The position numbers were made by a program, and so were the translations under genes. The notes under the pieces were generated by a model, which worked only from the letters and a program-made list of their open reading frames with translations, had not been told where the DNA came from and searched no databases. From CAXSEF01 sp964236585 (GTDB lineage: Bacteria > Pseudomonadota > Alphaproteobacteria > Acetobacterales > Acetobacteraceae), in NCBI GenBank assembly GCA_964236585.1, contig CAXSFE010000006.1, positions 1 to 62,969 on the forward strand: 62,969 bases of DNA. The letters run 5' to 3'. Positions 49,158-57,968 of this stretch are shown here, piece by piece. How positions within the stretch are numbered: position 1 is the stretch's first letter; each line of letters begins with the position of its first letter.

Positions 49158-52100
49158 ATGATCTCCGCCGTCTTCGTCGACCGGCCGCGCCTGGCCGTCG
49201 TCATCGCAATCATCATCACGATCGCGGGCGCGCTCGGCCTCACGCGGATCCCGGTGGCGCAGTTCCCCGACATCGTGCCGCCGCAGGTCCAGGTCACCGC
49301 GAGCTATCCGGGGGCGTCGGCGGCGGTGGTGGAGTCCTCGGTGGCGCAGCCGATCGAGGCGCAGGTCGTGGGCGTGGACCAGATGCTCTACATGAAGAGC
49401 ACCAACGGCAACGACGGCTCCTACAACCTCACCGTCTCGTTCGCGCTCGGCACCAACCCCGACATCAACACGGTCAACGTCAACAACCGGGTGCAGACCG
49501 CGCTGCCCCAGCTGCCCGCGCAGGTGCAGACCCAGGGGCTGACGGTGCAGAAGCGCTCGTCGGCGATCCTGGAGTTCGTCAACTTCTACAGCGCGAACGG
49601 CAAGCAGGACCCGCTGTTCATCACCTCGTACCTGACGATCAACGTCACCGACGCGGTCAGCCGCATCGCGGGCGTGGGCCAGGCGCGGCTGCTCAGCCAG
49701 CAGCAGTACTCGATGCGCATCTGGTTCGACACCAACCGGCTGACGCAGCTCAACCTGGCGCCGACGGACCTGATCGCGGCGATCTCGTCGCAGAACACCG
49801 TGGCCGCGGTGGGGCGCATCGGCGCGCGCCCGGCGTCGGACGACCAGCAGTTCCAGTTCAACGTGCAGACCCAGGGGCGCCTCGTCACACCGGACCAGTT
49901 CGGCGAGATCGTGCTGCGCGCCAACCCGGATGGCTCGACGCTGCGGATCAAGGACGTGGCGCGCGTCGAGCTGGGCTCGCAGAACCAGGACAGCGAGAGC
50001 AGGCTGTCGGGGCAGCCGTCGGTGGCGATGGCGCTGTACCTCTCGCCCGGCGCCAACGCCGTCAGCACGGCGGCGGCGGTGAACGGGCGCATCGCGGCGC
50101 TGGCAAAACGGTTCCCGGAGGGGCTGACCTACCAGGTCACCTACGACTCCACGACCTTCGTGCGCGACACCATCACCGAGGTGCTCAAGACGCTGGCCGA
50201 GGCGTTCGTGCTCGTGGTCATCGTGGTGTTCCTGTTCCTGGGCAACCTGCGCGCCACGCTGATCCCCACCATCGCAGTGCCGGTCAGCCTGATCGGCGCC
50301 TTCGCGGGGCTGCTGGCGCTCGGCTACACCGCCAACACCGTCTCGCTACTGGCGCTGGTGCTGGCGATCGGCATCGTCGTCGACGACGCGATCGTGGTGG
50401 TGGAGAACGTCGAGCGGGTGATGGAGGAGGAGCCGGAACTCAGCCCGACCGACGCCACCAAGAAGGCGATGGAGCAGATCACCGCGCCGATCATCGCGAT
50501 CACGCTCGTGCTGCTGTCGGTGTTCGTGCCGCTGGCATTCATCCCGGGCATCTCCGGCGAGCTGTTCCGCCAGTTCGCGGTGACCATCAGCGTGGCGATG
50601 CTGATCTCGGCGCTGAACGCGCTGACGCTGTCGCCGGCGCTGTGCGCGGTGTTCCTGCGCCATTCCGGACCCAAGCGCGGCATCATGGCGCGGGTGATGC
50701 GCGCCATCGATTGGGTGCGCGACGGCTATGCCGGGATCGTGGCGCGGCTGGTGCGGGTCAGCGTGCTCTCGCTCGCGGTGATCGCGGGCTGCGCGGTGGC
50801 GATCTACGGCTTCACCCTGATTACGCCGACGGGGTTCCTGCCGGAGGAGGACCAGGGCGGGTTCTTCGTGGCGATCCAGCTGCCGGACGGCGCCTCGGTC
50901 GCGCGCACCAAGGAGACCGTCGAGGCGCTCGAGCGCGTGGTGCGCCCGATGGCGGGCGTGCGCGACACCTTCGCCCTCGTCGGCTTCTCGCTGCTCGACA
51001 GCGCGGCGGAGAGCAACGCGGCGTTCATGTTCGTCAAGCTCAACGACTTCGCCCAGCGCACCGTGGCCGCGCAGTCCGCGCAGGCGCTGATCGGCCGGGT
51101 GTTCGGCGCCTCGCAGTCGATCCGCACCGCCACCGTCCTGCCGTTCAACCTGCCGCCGATCATCGGGCTGTCGACCACGGGCGGCTTCGAGTACGAGCTG
51201 GAGGCGCTGGAGGGCCAGGACCCTGCGTCGCTGGGCAGCGTCATGGGCGGGCTGATCGGGGCGGCCAACGGGAGCCCCGACCTCACGCGGGTGTTCTCGA
51301 CGTTCACCGCGACCAACCCGTCGCTGTACCTCGACATCGACCGGCAGAAGGCGCAGGCGCTGGGGCTGTCGATCAGCGACATCTTCACCACTCTGGGCGC
51401 GACGCTGGGCGGCATCTACGTCAACCAGTTCAACCTGTTCGGCCGGGTGTGGCAGGTCAACATCGAGGGCGAGCAGGTCGACCGCTCCAAGATCGACGAC
51501 CTGTGGAACATCTACGTGCGCAACAACACCGGCGGCGTGGTGCCGCTGCGCTCGATCGCGACGCTGCACTACCAGCTCGGCCCGCAGGTGATCACGCGCT
51601 ACAACAACTACCGCGCGGTGACCATCAACGGCAGCCCGAAGCCGGGCGTCTCGTCGGGCACGGCGCTGGCGGCGATGAGCGCGCTGTCGGGCAAGACCCT
51701 GCCGCGGGGCTACGATTTCGAGTGGACCGGCACCGCGTTCCAGGAGGTCGCGGCGTCGGGGCAGACCGGGGCGATCCTGGCGATGGCGATCCTGTTCGCG
51801 TTCCTGTTCCTGGTCGGGCTGTACGAGAGCTGGGTGATCCCGATCCCGGTGCTGCTGTCGGTCACGGTGGGCATCCTCGGCTCGTTCGTGGGGATCTGGA
51901 TCGCGCGGCTGTCGCTCGACCTGTACGCGCAGATCGGGCTGGTCGTGCTGATCGCGCTGGCGGCGAAGAACGGCATCCTGATCGTCGAGTTCGCCAAGGA
52001 CCGGCGCGAGGCGGGCGAGACCATCCAGCAGGCGGCCATCGACGGCGCGCGCGCCCGGTTCCGCGCGGTGATGATGACGTCCGTCGCGTTCATCCTCGGG

Positions 52101-52295
52101 CTGGTGCCGCTGGTGATCGCGCACGGGGCGGCGCAGATCAGCCGGCGCGACGTGGGGACGCCGGTGTTCGCCGGCATGATCGCGGCGTCGGGCATCGGCA
52201 TCTTCATCATCCCGATGCTCTACGTGTTCTTCCAGGGGATGCGGGAGCGCACCACGCGGCTGTTCACGCGCGCGGAGCCGAAGGCGGGGCACTGA
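49158..52295 (+). CDS. RND multidrug efflux transporter, AcrB/HAE1 family
   Basis: Proton-driven tripartite efflux pump, 1045 residues. The start MISAVFVDRPRLAVVIAIIITIAGALGLTRIPVAQFPDIVPP is the family N-terminus. The proton-relay Asp pair is in LVLAIGIVVDDAIVVVENV (about residues 405-423), and DTFALVGFSLLDSAAESNAAF and LYAQIGLVVLIALAAKNGILIVEFAKD follow in the second half. No outer-membrane channel gene accompanies it, so it must borrow one. It is in an operon with the adaptor. Confidence 0.96.
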   Translation: MISAVFVDRPRLAVVIAIIITIAGALGLTRIPVAQFPDIVPPQVQVTASYPGASAAVVESSVAQPIEAQVVGVDQMLYMKSTNGNDGSYNLTVSFALGTNPDINTVNVNNRVQTALPQLPAQVQTQGLTVQKRSSAILEFVNFYSANGKQDPLFITSYLTINVTDAVSRIAGVGQARLLSQQQYSMRIWFDTNRLTQLNLAPTDLIAAISSQNTVAAVGRIGARPASDDQQFQFNVQTQGRLVTPDQFGEIVLRANPDGSTLRIKDVARVELGSQNQDSESRLSGQPSVAMALYLSPGANAVSTAAAVNGRIAALAKRFPEGLTYQVTYDSTTFVRDTITEVLKTLAEAFVLVVIVVFLFLGNLRATLIPTIAVPVSLIGAFAGLLALGYTANTVSLLALVLAIGIVVDDAIVVVENVERVMEEEPELSPTDATKKAMEQITAPIIAITLVLLSVFVPLAFIPGISGELFRQFAVTISVAMLISALNALTLSPALCAVFLRHSGPKRGIMARVMRAIDWVRDGYAGIVARLVRVSVLSLAVIAGCAVAIYGFTLITPTGFLPEEDQGGFFVAIQLPDGASVARTKETVEALERVVRPMAGVRDTFALVGFSLLDSAAESNAAFMFVKLNDFAQRTVAAQSAQALIGRVFGASQSIRTATVLPFNLPPIIGLSTTGGFEYELEALEGQDPASLGSVMGGLIGAANGSPDLTRVFSTFTATNPSLYLDIDRQKAQALGLSISDIFTTLGATLGGIYVNQFNLFGRVWQVNIEGEQVDRSKIDDLWNIYVRNNTGGVVPLRSIATLHYQLGPQVITRYNNYRAVTINGSPKPGVSSGTALAAMSALSGKTLPRGYDFEWTGTAFQEVAASGQTGAILAMAILFAFLFLVGLYESWVIPIPVLLSVTVGILGSFVGIWIARLSLDLYAQIGLVVLIALAAKNGILIVEFAKDRREAGETIQQAAIDGARARFRAVMMTSVAFILGLVPLVIAHGAAQISRRDVGTPVFAGMIAASGIGIFIIPMLYVFFQGMRERTTRLFTRAEPKAGH

Positions 52296-52309
52296 GGGCG
52301 GGCAAGGAA

Positions 52310-52433
52310 GCAAGGTTGAGGCTCTGCCTCAAACTCCGCCAAAGGCTGGGCCTTTGGAATGCCTTACTTAAGTGATGGGTTTCCAAAGGCCCCCGGCCTT
52401 TGGCGGGTCTGGGCAGAGCCCAGCCTTGCTTGC
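52310..52433. repeat. Modular intergenic repeat, family A copy 7
   Basis: Starts GCAAGGTTGAGGCTCTGCCTCAA 14 bp after the RND stop, then CCAAAGGCTGGGCCTTTGG, linker TTACTTAAGTGATGGG, CCAAAGGCCCCCGGCCTTTGG, and ends GGGCAGAGCCCAGCCTTGCTTGC. Confidence 0.88.
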
Positions 52434-52473
52434 TTTCGGGCAAAGGCTGTCCGAGTCCAGCAAGGAATCGACG

Positions 52474-53658
52474 ATGGCGGGCACCACGCAGGCGGAGAAC
52501 GACGCCGAGGCCGCGCAGTGGCGCCGCCGGCTGCGCGACGACCCGGGGCAGTGGCGACACGGGCTCGAACTGAGGCGCGCGCTTCTCGCCGGCTACCATT
52601 ATCCCGACTGCGACGCGGCGTTCCGCGCCAGCACCCGGCACATGCCCGACGACGCGTGGTTCGCGCACTACCGCGACCTCGCGCTGTTCCACCCCGCCGA
52701 TCTCGCAGAGCTGAGGGCGCGGGGGGAACGCCTGCTGGCGGGGGGTGTCGAGGCCGGCGCGGTGCACGGGCTGCTGAGCCGGATCGCGGAGCAGCAGAAG
52801 GACTACGCGGCGGCGGCGGCGCACCTGGCGCTGAGCGACGCGCCGGACCGGGCGAGCCGGGGGGCGGCGCTGGCCGTGTACCGGCGCATGGCGGCGTGGA
52901 TCGGCCGGGCGCCGGAGAGCGGGCCGCGCTATGCGATCGCCGTGATCAACCTCGACCGCAACCCGGAGCGGATGGTCGACCTGCGCCGCAGCTTCGCGGG
53001 CTCGGCGCCGGCGCTGCACCGCATCCCCGGCGTGCTCGGCAGCGCCCTGCCGGACGAGGAGGTGCGGCGTCTGGGCGGCGACCTCGCGATGCGGGGCACG
53101 CTGGGATGCTTCCTGAGCCATGTCGCGGCGTGGCGGTGGATGCTGGCAGAGGGGATGTCGCACTGCCTGGTGGTCGAGGACGACGTCATGGCGCTGCTGG
53201 ACCTGCCGGCGGGGCTGGGCGCGTTCGGGCTTCCCGGGGCGTTCGACATCTGCTTCGTCAACGACCGGCTGCAGCCTCTACTGGCGGGCACGTCCGGGTT
53301 CGAGGCCGTTCCCCTGGGCCGGGCGCTGCAGGACTTCGCCCCGGACGCCAACGCGCCGGGGGCGGACGGCTACCTGGTCACCGCGTCGGGGGCGCGCAGG
53401 CTGCTGGACTGGGTCGGGGCGGACGGGTGCGGCGACGACGTGGACTGGCGGTTGCTGGCCTACGGCGTGACGGAGCGGGACCACGCCGCGCTGCCGCGGC
53501 CGAGCGTGCTGCGGGACCGCCTGGACGAGCTGCGGCGGGACGTGCCCCGCGCGGACCGGCTCGACGCCTGGGTGCTGTTCCCGGCGCTGATCCGGACCGT
53601 GGGGCTGACCAGCGACCGGTGCGACGAGAACCGGCGCGGCGAGGGCCTGGGGGGATAG
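52474..53658 (+). CDS. Glycosyltransferase family 25 protein
   Basis: Likely LPS-type glycosyltransferase. The 394-residue protein has an N-terminal Ala-rich helical part (about 1-145, faintly TPR-like) and then the GT25 domain: YAIAVINLDRNPERMVDLRRSF, RGTLGCFLSHVAAWRWMLAEGMSHCLVVEDDV (with the EDD metal-binding motif), and DGYLVTASGARRLLDWV with DDVDWRLL. ATG 52474 follows AAGGAA. The acceptor is unknown. Flanked on both sides by family A repeats. Confidence 0.85.
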   Translation: MAGTTQAENDAEAAQWRRRLRDDPGQWRHGLELRRALLAGYHYPDCDAAFRASTRHMPDDAWFAHYRDLALFHPADLAELRARGERLLAGGVEAGAVHGLLSRIAEQQKDYAAAAAHLALSDAPDRASRGAALAVYRRMAAWIGRAPESGPRYAIAVINLDRNPERMVDLRRSFAGSAPALHRIPGVLGSALPDEEVRRLGGDLAMRGTLGCFLSHVAAWRWMLAEGMSHCLVVEDDVMALLDLPAGLGAFGLPGAFDICFVNDRLQPLLAGTSGFEAVPLGRALQDFAPDANAPGADGYLVTASGARRLLDWVGADGCGDDVDWRLLAYGVTERDHAALPRPSVLRDRLDELRRDVPRADRLDAWVLFPALIRTVGLTSDRCDENRRGEGLGG

Positions 53659-53664
53659 GGAAAG

Positions 53665-53829
53665 GCAAGGCCAGGGCCTCTGCCCCCATGCCTGAAGGCG
53701 GGGACCCCGCCAAAGGTCGAGCCTCTGGAGTCCAATGCCTAGGTAAAGCCGGTCCAGAGGCGGCTCCCTCCGGTGGCCCGCTTGGGCCATCGGAATGGGC
53801 ACCGGAGGGAGGGCCCAGCCTTCCTTGCC
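53665..53829. repeat. Modular intergenic repeat, family A copy 8 with nested insert
   Basis: Begins GCAAGGCCAGGGCC and ends GCCTTCCTTGCC. It is longer than standard because of a loop CCTGAAGGCGGGGACCCCG-type addition in the left half and a 44-bp nested element (53766-53809) in the right half. It separates the GT25 and DUF1003 genes. Confidence 0.82.
53766..53809. repeat. Nested 44-bp element with 10-bp terminal inverted repeats
   Basis: Ends are CCCTCCGGTG (53766-53775) and its exact reverse complement CACCGGAGGG (53800-53809). The interior GGGCCATCGGAATGGGC is shared, in the opposite orientation, with inserts at 56979 and 60576 within repeat copies 11 and 13. Confidence 0.7.
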
Positions 53830-53935
53830 TGCGCAACTCCGCATGAGCCGAACCGCGGGTCGCGCCATGACGGGTCGCGTTGTCCCGGCGCCGCCGCCAT
53901 GATCGAGTACCCTCAGCAGAACCGGACCAGCGACC

Positions 53936-54544
53936 TTGGCCGAGCCCGAGACACCGATCCTGCCGGCCCACATCGACGAGACCGTCCAGGCGATCGCCCG
54001 GCTGCACGCCGACCACCTGCGCGAGGCGGGCACGCTGCAGCGCCTGGTCGAGACCCTGACCGCCTGGATCGGGCGTCCGGTTATCCTGGCCGGGCTGAGC
54101 GTGCTGATCACGGCCTGGATCGCGGCCAATCTGGTGATGCGCCACCTGGGAATGGCGCCGCTGGACGCGCCGCCGTTCGCCTGGCTGCAGGACGCGCTCA
54201 GCCTGTTCGCGCTCTACGTCACCGTGCTGATCCTCACGACGCAGCGGCGCGAGGACGAGCTCTCGGTGTATCGCGAGCAGCTCAGCCTGGAGCTGGCGAT
54301 TCTCGGCGAGCAGAAGAGCGCCAAGATCATCGCGCTGCTGCTGGAGATGCGGGCCGACCACCCCGAGCTGCGCAACCGGACCGACACCGAGGCGGACGCC
54401 CTGGCGGTGGCCGCCAACCCCGACGCCATGCTCACCGCGATCCGCGAAAGGCAGAACTCCCCGCCGGCCCGCGACCTGTCGGAGGAGATGGCGCTGCCGC
54501 CCGAGGTGCCGCCGGCGCCGCCGGGACGGCCCGGTGGGGCATGA
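53936..54544 (+). CDS. DUF1003 domain-containing membrane protein
   Basis: A 202-residue protein starting at TTG 53936. Two membrane helices are visible (PVILAGLSVLITAWIAANLV at about 48-67 and LFALYVTVLILTTQ at about 88-101), with the DUF1003 features FAWLQDALSLFALYVTVLILTTQRREDELSVYREQLSLELAILGEQKSAKIIALL. The C-terminus is Pro-rich. The function of the family is unknown. No better start codon was found within the open frame. Confidence 0.8.
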   Translation: MAEPETPILPAHIDETVQAIARLHADHLREAGTLQRLVETLTAWIGRPVILAGLSVLITAWIAANLVMRHLGMAPLDAPPFAWLQDALSLFALYVTVLILTTQRREDELSVYREQLSLELAILGEQKSAKIIALLLEMRADHPELRNRTDTEADALAVAANPDAMLTAIRERQNSPPARDLSEEMALPPEVPPAPPGRPGGA

Positions 54545-54578
54545 TGCCGAAGGCCGGGCGTGTTGGCCCGCAGGCGAA

Positions 54579-54700
54579 GCAAGGCTGGGCTCTGCCCAGA
54601 CCCGCCAGGGGCGAGCCGCCCCTGGACCGGCCTTACTAAGTAGAGGTTTCCAAAGGCTCGGCCTTTGGCGGGGTCCAGGGGCAGAGCCCCTGGCCTTGCC
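54579..54700. repeat. Modular intergenic repeat, family A copy 9
   Basis: Starts GCAAGGCTGGGCTCTGCCCAG and ends GCCTTGCC, with CCAGGGGCGAGCCGCCCCTGG, linker CTTACTAAGTAGAGG, CCAAAGGCTCGGCCTTTGG and CCAGGGGCAGAGCCCCTGG stems. It lies between the convergent DUF1003 and sedolisin genes. One of the cleanest copies. Confidence 0.9.
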
Positions 54701-54721
54701 TGCCTTGGGCGCCGCCGCGGG

Positions 54722-56227
54722 TCAGGCTCCGGCGGCGGTGCCGGCGGCCCTGAGCGCGGCGACCACGGCCGCGCCCTTCGGGCTGCCCAGGCCGGTGACG
54801 GGGTCCCAACCCACGGCGGTGCTGTATCCCGCGTTGTTGCCCTTCGTGATGTCGGTCAGCGCCGTGGGGTGTGCGTAGAGCGTCGGGTTGACGAACCCCG
54901 CGCTGCGTCCCGCGGCCTGGTTCGCCAGCGCCACCAGCCCGGCCCACAGCGGCGCCACGGCGCTGGTGCCGCCGATCACCTCGGCGTGGCCGTCGACGCT
55001 GACGTTGTAGCCGGTCTCCGGGTCGGCGTCGCCGGCGACGTCGGGCACGCCGCGGCCGGTCTTCGTGTTGCCGGTCTGCCAGGCCGGGCGGGGGAAGTGC
55101 GTGCTGAAGCCGCCGCCGCTGGCCCCGCCCCTGGTGCCGTCGTTCCAGGCGACCTCGGCGCCCGTGTGCGGCAGGTGCGTGCCGCCGCAGCCCAGCACGT
55201 GCGGGCTCGACGCCGGGAAGTCCACGGTGAGCATGCCGGTCGTGACGCCGTCCGACGCGCCGCTGTCGCCGGATGCGACGCACACCGTGATGCCCAGGCT
55301 GCCGGCGGTCTGGAACACCTGGTCCATGGCGTCGATGTCCTGCGCCGACCAGGTGGACTCCGGGCCGCCCCAGCTGATCGAGATCACCGAGGGGTTCCTC
55401 TGCGTGTCGTGCACGGCGGCGGCGATGGCGTCGAGGAAGCCGCTGCCCTGGTTGGCGCCGAAGTAGACCGCGATGTCCGCGGCGGGCGCCACCGAGCCCA
55501 CGACCTCGATGTCGAGCTGCACCTCGCCGTCGGCGCCGGTCGGGTCGCCCGGCGCGTTGGTGGCGCCGCCGACGGGCACGGCCTCCAGGGTGCCGGTGCG
55601 CTTCACGTGCTTGGCGGTGAAGTAGGCGGTCATCTGCGCGGGGTCGTAGCCGCCGCCCAGCTCGATCAGCGCCACCGTCTGGCCGGCGCCGGTCTGGCCC
55701 GCGGGGAAGCCGTAGTGCGTGGCGACGGCCGAGGGGTCGTAGGAGATGCCGGCGCTGGCGCGCGAGCGGACGCGGAAGTGCGGGCGCGCGATGCGGCGCT
55801 GGTCGAAGCCCATCACCGCGACCAGGTCCGCGGCCAGCTCCGGGGGCACAGAGAGGTGGCCGCTGCGGCCGACGAAGCGGCGGCCGGCGTCCTCGTAGAC
55901 GCCGAGGCCCTCCGGCTGGAAGGCGCTGCGCGCCTGCGCGTAGGTGCCGCTCAGCGTCAGCATGTGGGCGCTGCCGGCGGGCTGCTCGACGTGGAGGCCG
56001 TGGCTGCGGGCGTAGTCGGCGAAGCGCTCGGTCACGGCCTCGCGCGTGCCGTGCCGGCGCGCGTATTCGGCGTGGGGCACCGCGGGGGCCGCGGGGTCGA
56101 TGGGCGCGTGGGGCTTGAGCACCACGGTGAGGCGGACGGCGGCGGTGTCGTCGACCTCGCCGGTGCGGGTGCCGGGGGGTTCGATCTGGAAGCTGCGGGG
56201 GAAGATCTGCAGGGCGTGTGTCGTCAT
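54722..56227 (-). CDS. S53 family peptidase (sedolisin/kumamolisin-like)
   Basis: Acid serine-carboxyl protease, 501 residues. An N-terminal pro-domain spans about 20-160 (VVLKPHAPIDPAAPAVPHAEYARRHGT). The catalytic residues can be placed: Glu235 and Asp239 in GEVQLDIEV, oxyanion Asp321 in SGDSG, and Ser422 in GGTSAVAP; the Glu-Asp-Asp spacing equals that of kumamolisin. The C-terminal DITKGNNAGYSTAVGWDPVTGLGSP is the calcium-site region. No signal peptide is visible at the N-terminus, so export, if any, is by another route. Confidence 0.93.
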   Translation of the reverse strand: MTTHALQIFPRSFQIEPPGTRTGEVDDTAAVRLTVVLKPHAPIDPAAPAVPHAEYARRHGTREAVTERFADYARSHGLHVEQPAGSAHMLTLSGTYAQARSAFQPEGLGVYEDAGRRFVGRSGHLSVPPELAADLVAVMGFDQRRIARPHFRVRSRASAGISYDPSAVATHYGFPAGQTGAGQTVALIELGGGYDPAQMTAYFTAKHVKRTGTLEAVPVGGATNAPGDPTGADGEVQLDIEVVGSVAPAADIAVYFGANQGSGFLDAIAAAVHDTQRNPSVISISWGGPESTWSAQDIDAMDQVFQTAGSLGITVCVASGDSGASDGVTTGMLTVDFPASSPHVLGCGGTHLPHTGAEVAWNDGTRGGASGGGFSTHFPRPAWQTGNTKTGRGVPDVAGDADPETGYNVSVDGHAEVIGGTSAVAPLWAGLVALANQAAGRSAGFVNPTLYAHPTALTDITKGNNAGYSTAVGWDPVTGLGSPKGAAVVAALRAAGTAAGA

Positions 56228-56364
56228 GGGCGAGGCTCTCCTGTGCTTGGAACCGGGCGCGTGGTGCGGCGGGGCACACGCGCGAGGGCCGCCAGGCTGG
56301 CGGGCGGCGGCAAGGGCGCATCATGCGGGGGCGGGGGCGGAAGGGGCAACGAGGGGGCAGGAAA

Positions 56365-56493
56365 GCAAGGCCGGGCTCTGCCCGGACCCGCCAGAGGCGA
56401 GCCGCCCCTGGACCGGCATTTGGAAAGAAAGCCCGATTCGAGGTTTCTGATGGCGAGCCTTGGGGAAGTTCGAGGCGGAGCCTCGACCTTTGC
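56365..56493. repeat. Modular intergenic repeat, family A copy 10 (degenerate right half)
   Basis: The left module GCAAGGCCGGGCTCTGCCCGG and the stem region GAGGCGAGCCGCCCCTGG are intact. The right half is altered: a linker with TTTGGAAAGAAAGCCCG, and TCGAGGCGGAGCCTCGA at the end. It sits in the 306-bp divergent gap between the sedolisin and DUF1489 genes and ends about 40 bp before the latter's start. Confidence 0.78.
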
Positions 56494-56533
56494 GGCCCAG
56501 GCCCTCGTCCCGGCCGGCCGGCTGTGGCACCTC

Positions 56534-56953
56534 ATGGCCATGGTGCACCTGATCAAGCTGTCCGTCGGCGTCCGCGACCTCGACCACCTCCGCGAGGTGC
56601 AGGCGGCGCGTGCCGCCGTGGCGCCGCTGCGCCATCTCACCCGGTCCTTCCCGCGCCGGGCGGAGGAGATCGTGGCCGAGGGCTCGATCCACTGGGTGGT
56701 GGCCGGGCTGCTGCTGGCGCGACAGCGCGTCGTCGACATCGTGCAGGCGCGGCGCGAGGACGGCACGCCGTGTGCCGCGCTGATGCTCGACCCCGTCCTG
56801 GTCGCGGTGGCGCCGCGGCCGGTCCGGCCGTTCCAGGGCTGGCGCTACCTCGAGGCGGAGGCCGCGCCCGCGGACCTCGACGCCGCGTCGGGCGCCGGGC
56901 ACGAGATGCCGCCCCGGCTGCGGGCGGAGCTCATGGTGCTGGGGCTGCTGTAG
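56534..56953 (+). CDS. DUF1489 family protein
   Basis: A 139-residue protein of the alphaproteobacterial DUF1489 family, function unknown. It starts MAMVHLIKLSVGVRDLDHL and contains LTRSFPRRAEEIVAEGSIHWVVAGLLLARQRVVDI and FQGWRYLEAEAAPADL, with the typical C-terminal LRAELMVLGLL. The frame is open far upstream through repeat sequence, but ATG 56534 matches the family start. Confidence 0.88.
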   Translation: MAMVHLIKLSVGVRDLDHLREVQAARAAVAPLRHLTRSFPRRAEEIVAEGSIHWVVAGLLLARQRVVDIVQARREDGTPCAALMLDPVLVAVAPRPVRPFQGWRYLEAEAAPADLDAASGAGHEMPPRLRAELMVLGLL

Positions 56954-56963
56954 CTTGCAGGAG

Positions 56964-57156
56964 GCAAGGCCGGGCTCTCCCTCCGGTGCCCATTCCAATG
57001 ACCCAAGCGGGCCATCGGAACCTTTGGGCCCCTCCGCCCAGACCCGCCCCTGCTTGAAGGCGGGGGGCGAGCCGCCCCTGGACCGGCTCTCCTTAGGTGG
57101 CGGTTTCCAAAGGCTTGGCCTTTGGCGGAGTTTAAGGCAGAGCCTCAACCCTGCTT
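56964..57156. repeat. Modular intergenic repeat, family A copy 11 with nested insert
   Basis: The left module is interrupted in its hairpin loop (GGGCTCT then CCCTCCGGTG at 56979) by about 50 bp related to the nested element of copy 8. A second loop addition CCCCTGCTTGAAGGCGGGG follows. The right half is standard (CCAAAGGCTTGGCCTTTGG, AGGCAGAGCCTCAA). It separates the DUF1489 gene from the next ORF. Confidence 0.85.
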
Positions 57157-57238
57157 TTGGGGCCGTTCGGCTGGCGCCCGCTGCAACCCTGTGCCGCGTG
57201 CCTCGCTGTTGCTGCGTCACCAGGGAGGCACGACGGGC

Positions 57239-57661
57239 ATGGACAGGACGCGCATCGACAGGGCGGGCACAGACAGGCTGCTGATCGCGTCGTCGCCGGT
57301 CGAGATCGTGGCCAGGGCGGAGGAGTCGGGGCTGCCGCGTGCCGGGCACGACGCCGCGCTGGCGCTGTTCCACGACCTCACGGACCGGCTCGGGAAGGCG
57401 GCCCGCGCGCTGCCCGGGCAGGCCGCGCACTGGCCGTCGCACCGCTTCTACTTCGCCGAGGCCGCGGAGCCGGAGATGGCGGCGCTGCTGCAGGGGCTGG
57501 CGGATCGGCCGGACTTCGCCGAGGTCGGGGGCGCTGCGTATGACGGCACGCAGCCGGCCGGCCTGTTCGTGCGCGATGCGCGGGACGGCTACGCCGGCGT
57601 GCTGGTCGGGCACGAGGACCACGAGGGACTGCGCTCGCCGATCCGGCCGGAGCTGCGCTGA
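57239..57661 (+). CDS. Conserved-type hypothetical protein, unrecognised
   Basis: A 140-residue soluble protein beginning MDRTRIDRAGTDRLLIASSPVEIV. I do not recognise a family. It has an amphipathic helical N-terminal half and a C-terminal region with RFYFAEAAEPEMAALLQGLADRPDF and GLFVRDARDGYAGVLVGHEDHEG, a possible alpha/beta fold. Codon use matches the neighbours, and ATG 57239 follows GGGAGG, so it is probably a real gene. Confidence 0.6.
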   Translation: MDRTRIDRAGTDRLLIASSPVEIVARAEESGLPRAGHDAALALFHDLTDRLGKAARALPGQAAHWPSHRFYFAEAAEPEMAALLQGLADRPDFAEVGGAAYDGTQPAGLFVRDARDGYAGVLVGHEDHEGLRSPIRPELR

Positions 57662-57800
57662 ACCCTGCGGGGCGGACGGCGTGCGTGGCGCCGCCGCCAC
57701 ACGGGCGGCGGACCCTGGCGCCGAGCCTTGCCCTGCGTCATCCCCGGTCTGCATAACCGGTCCGGGGCCGCAGCGCAGGACGGTCCGGGGGGATGGTCCG

Positions 57801-57968
57801 ATGCGACTGCTGCTTCTGCTGCCCTTCGCCGGGCTGCTCTGGGTGCCGTTCTACGACTTCGTCGAGCCGTCGCTGCTCGGATTCCCGTTCTTCTACTGGT
57901 ACCAGCTGCTGTGGGTGCCAGTGACCGCGCTGCTCACCTTCGTGGTGTGGCGGAGCGAGCGGTCGTGA
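57801..57968 (+). CDS. DUF3311 small membrane subunit preceding a symporter
   Basis: A 55-residue protein with two membrane helices (LLLLLPFAGLLWVPFYDF and FYWYQLLWVPVTALLTFVVW), matching DUF3311. Genes for such proteins typically precede a sodium:solute symporter of the MctP type, as here, and overlap it by 4 bp (GTGA). Presumed accessory subunit. Confidence 0.85.
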   Translation: MRLLLLLPFAGLLWVPFYDFVEPSLLGFPFFYWYQLLWVPVTALLTFVVWRSERS

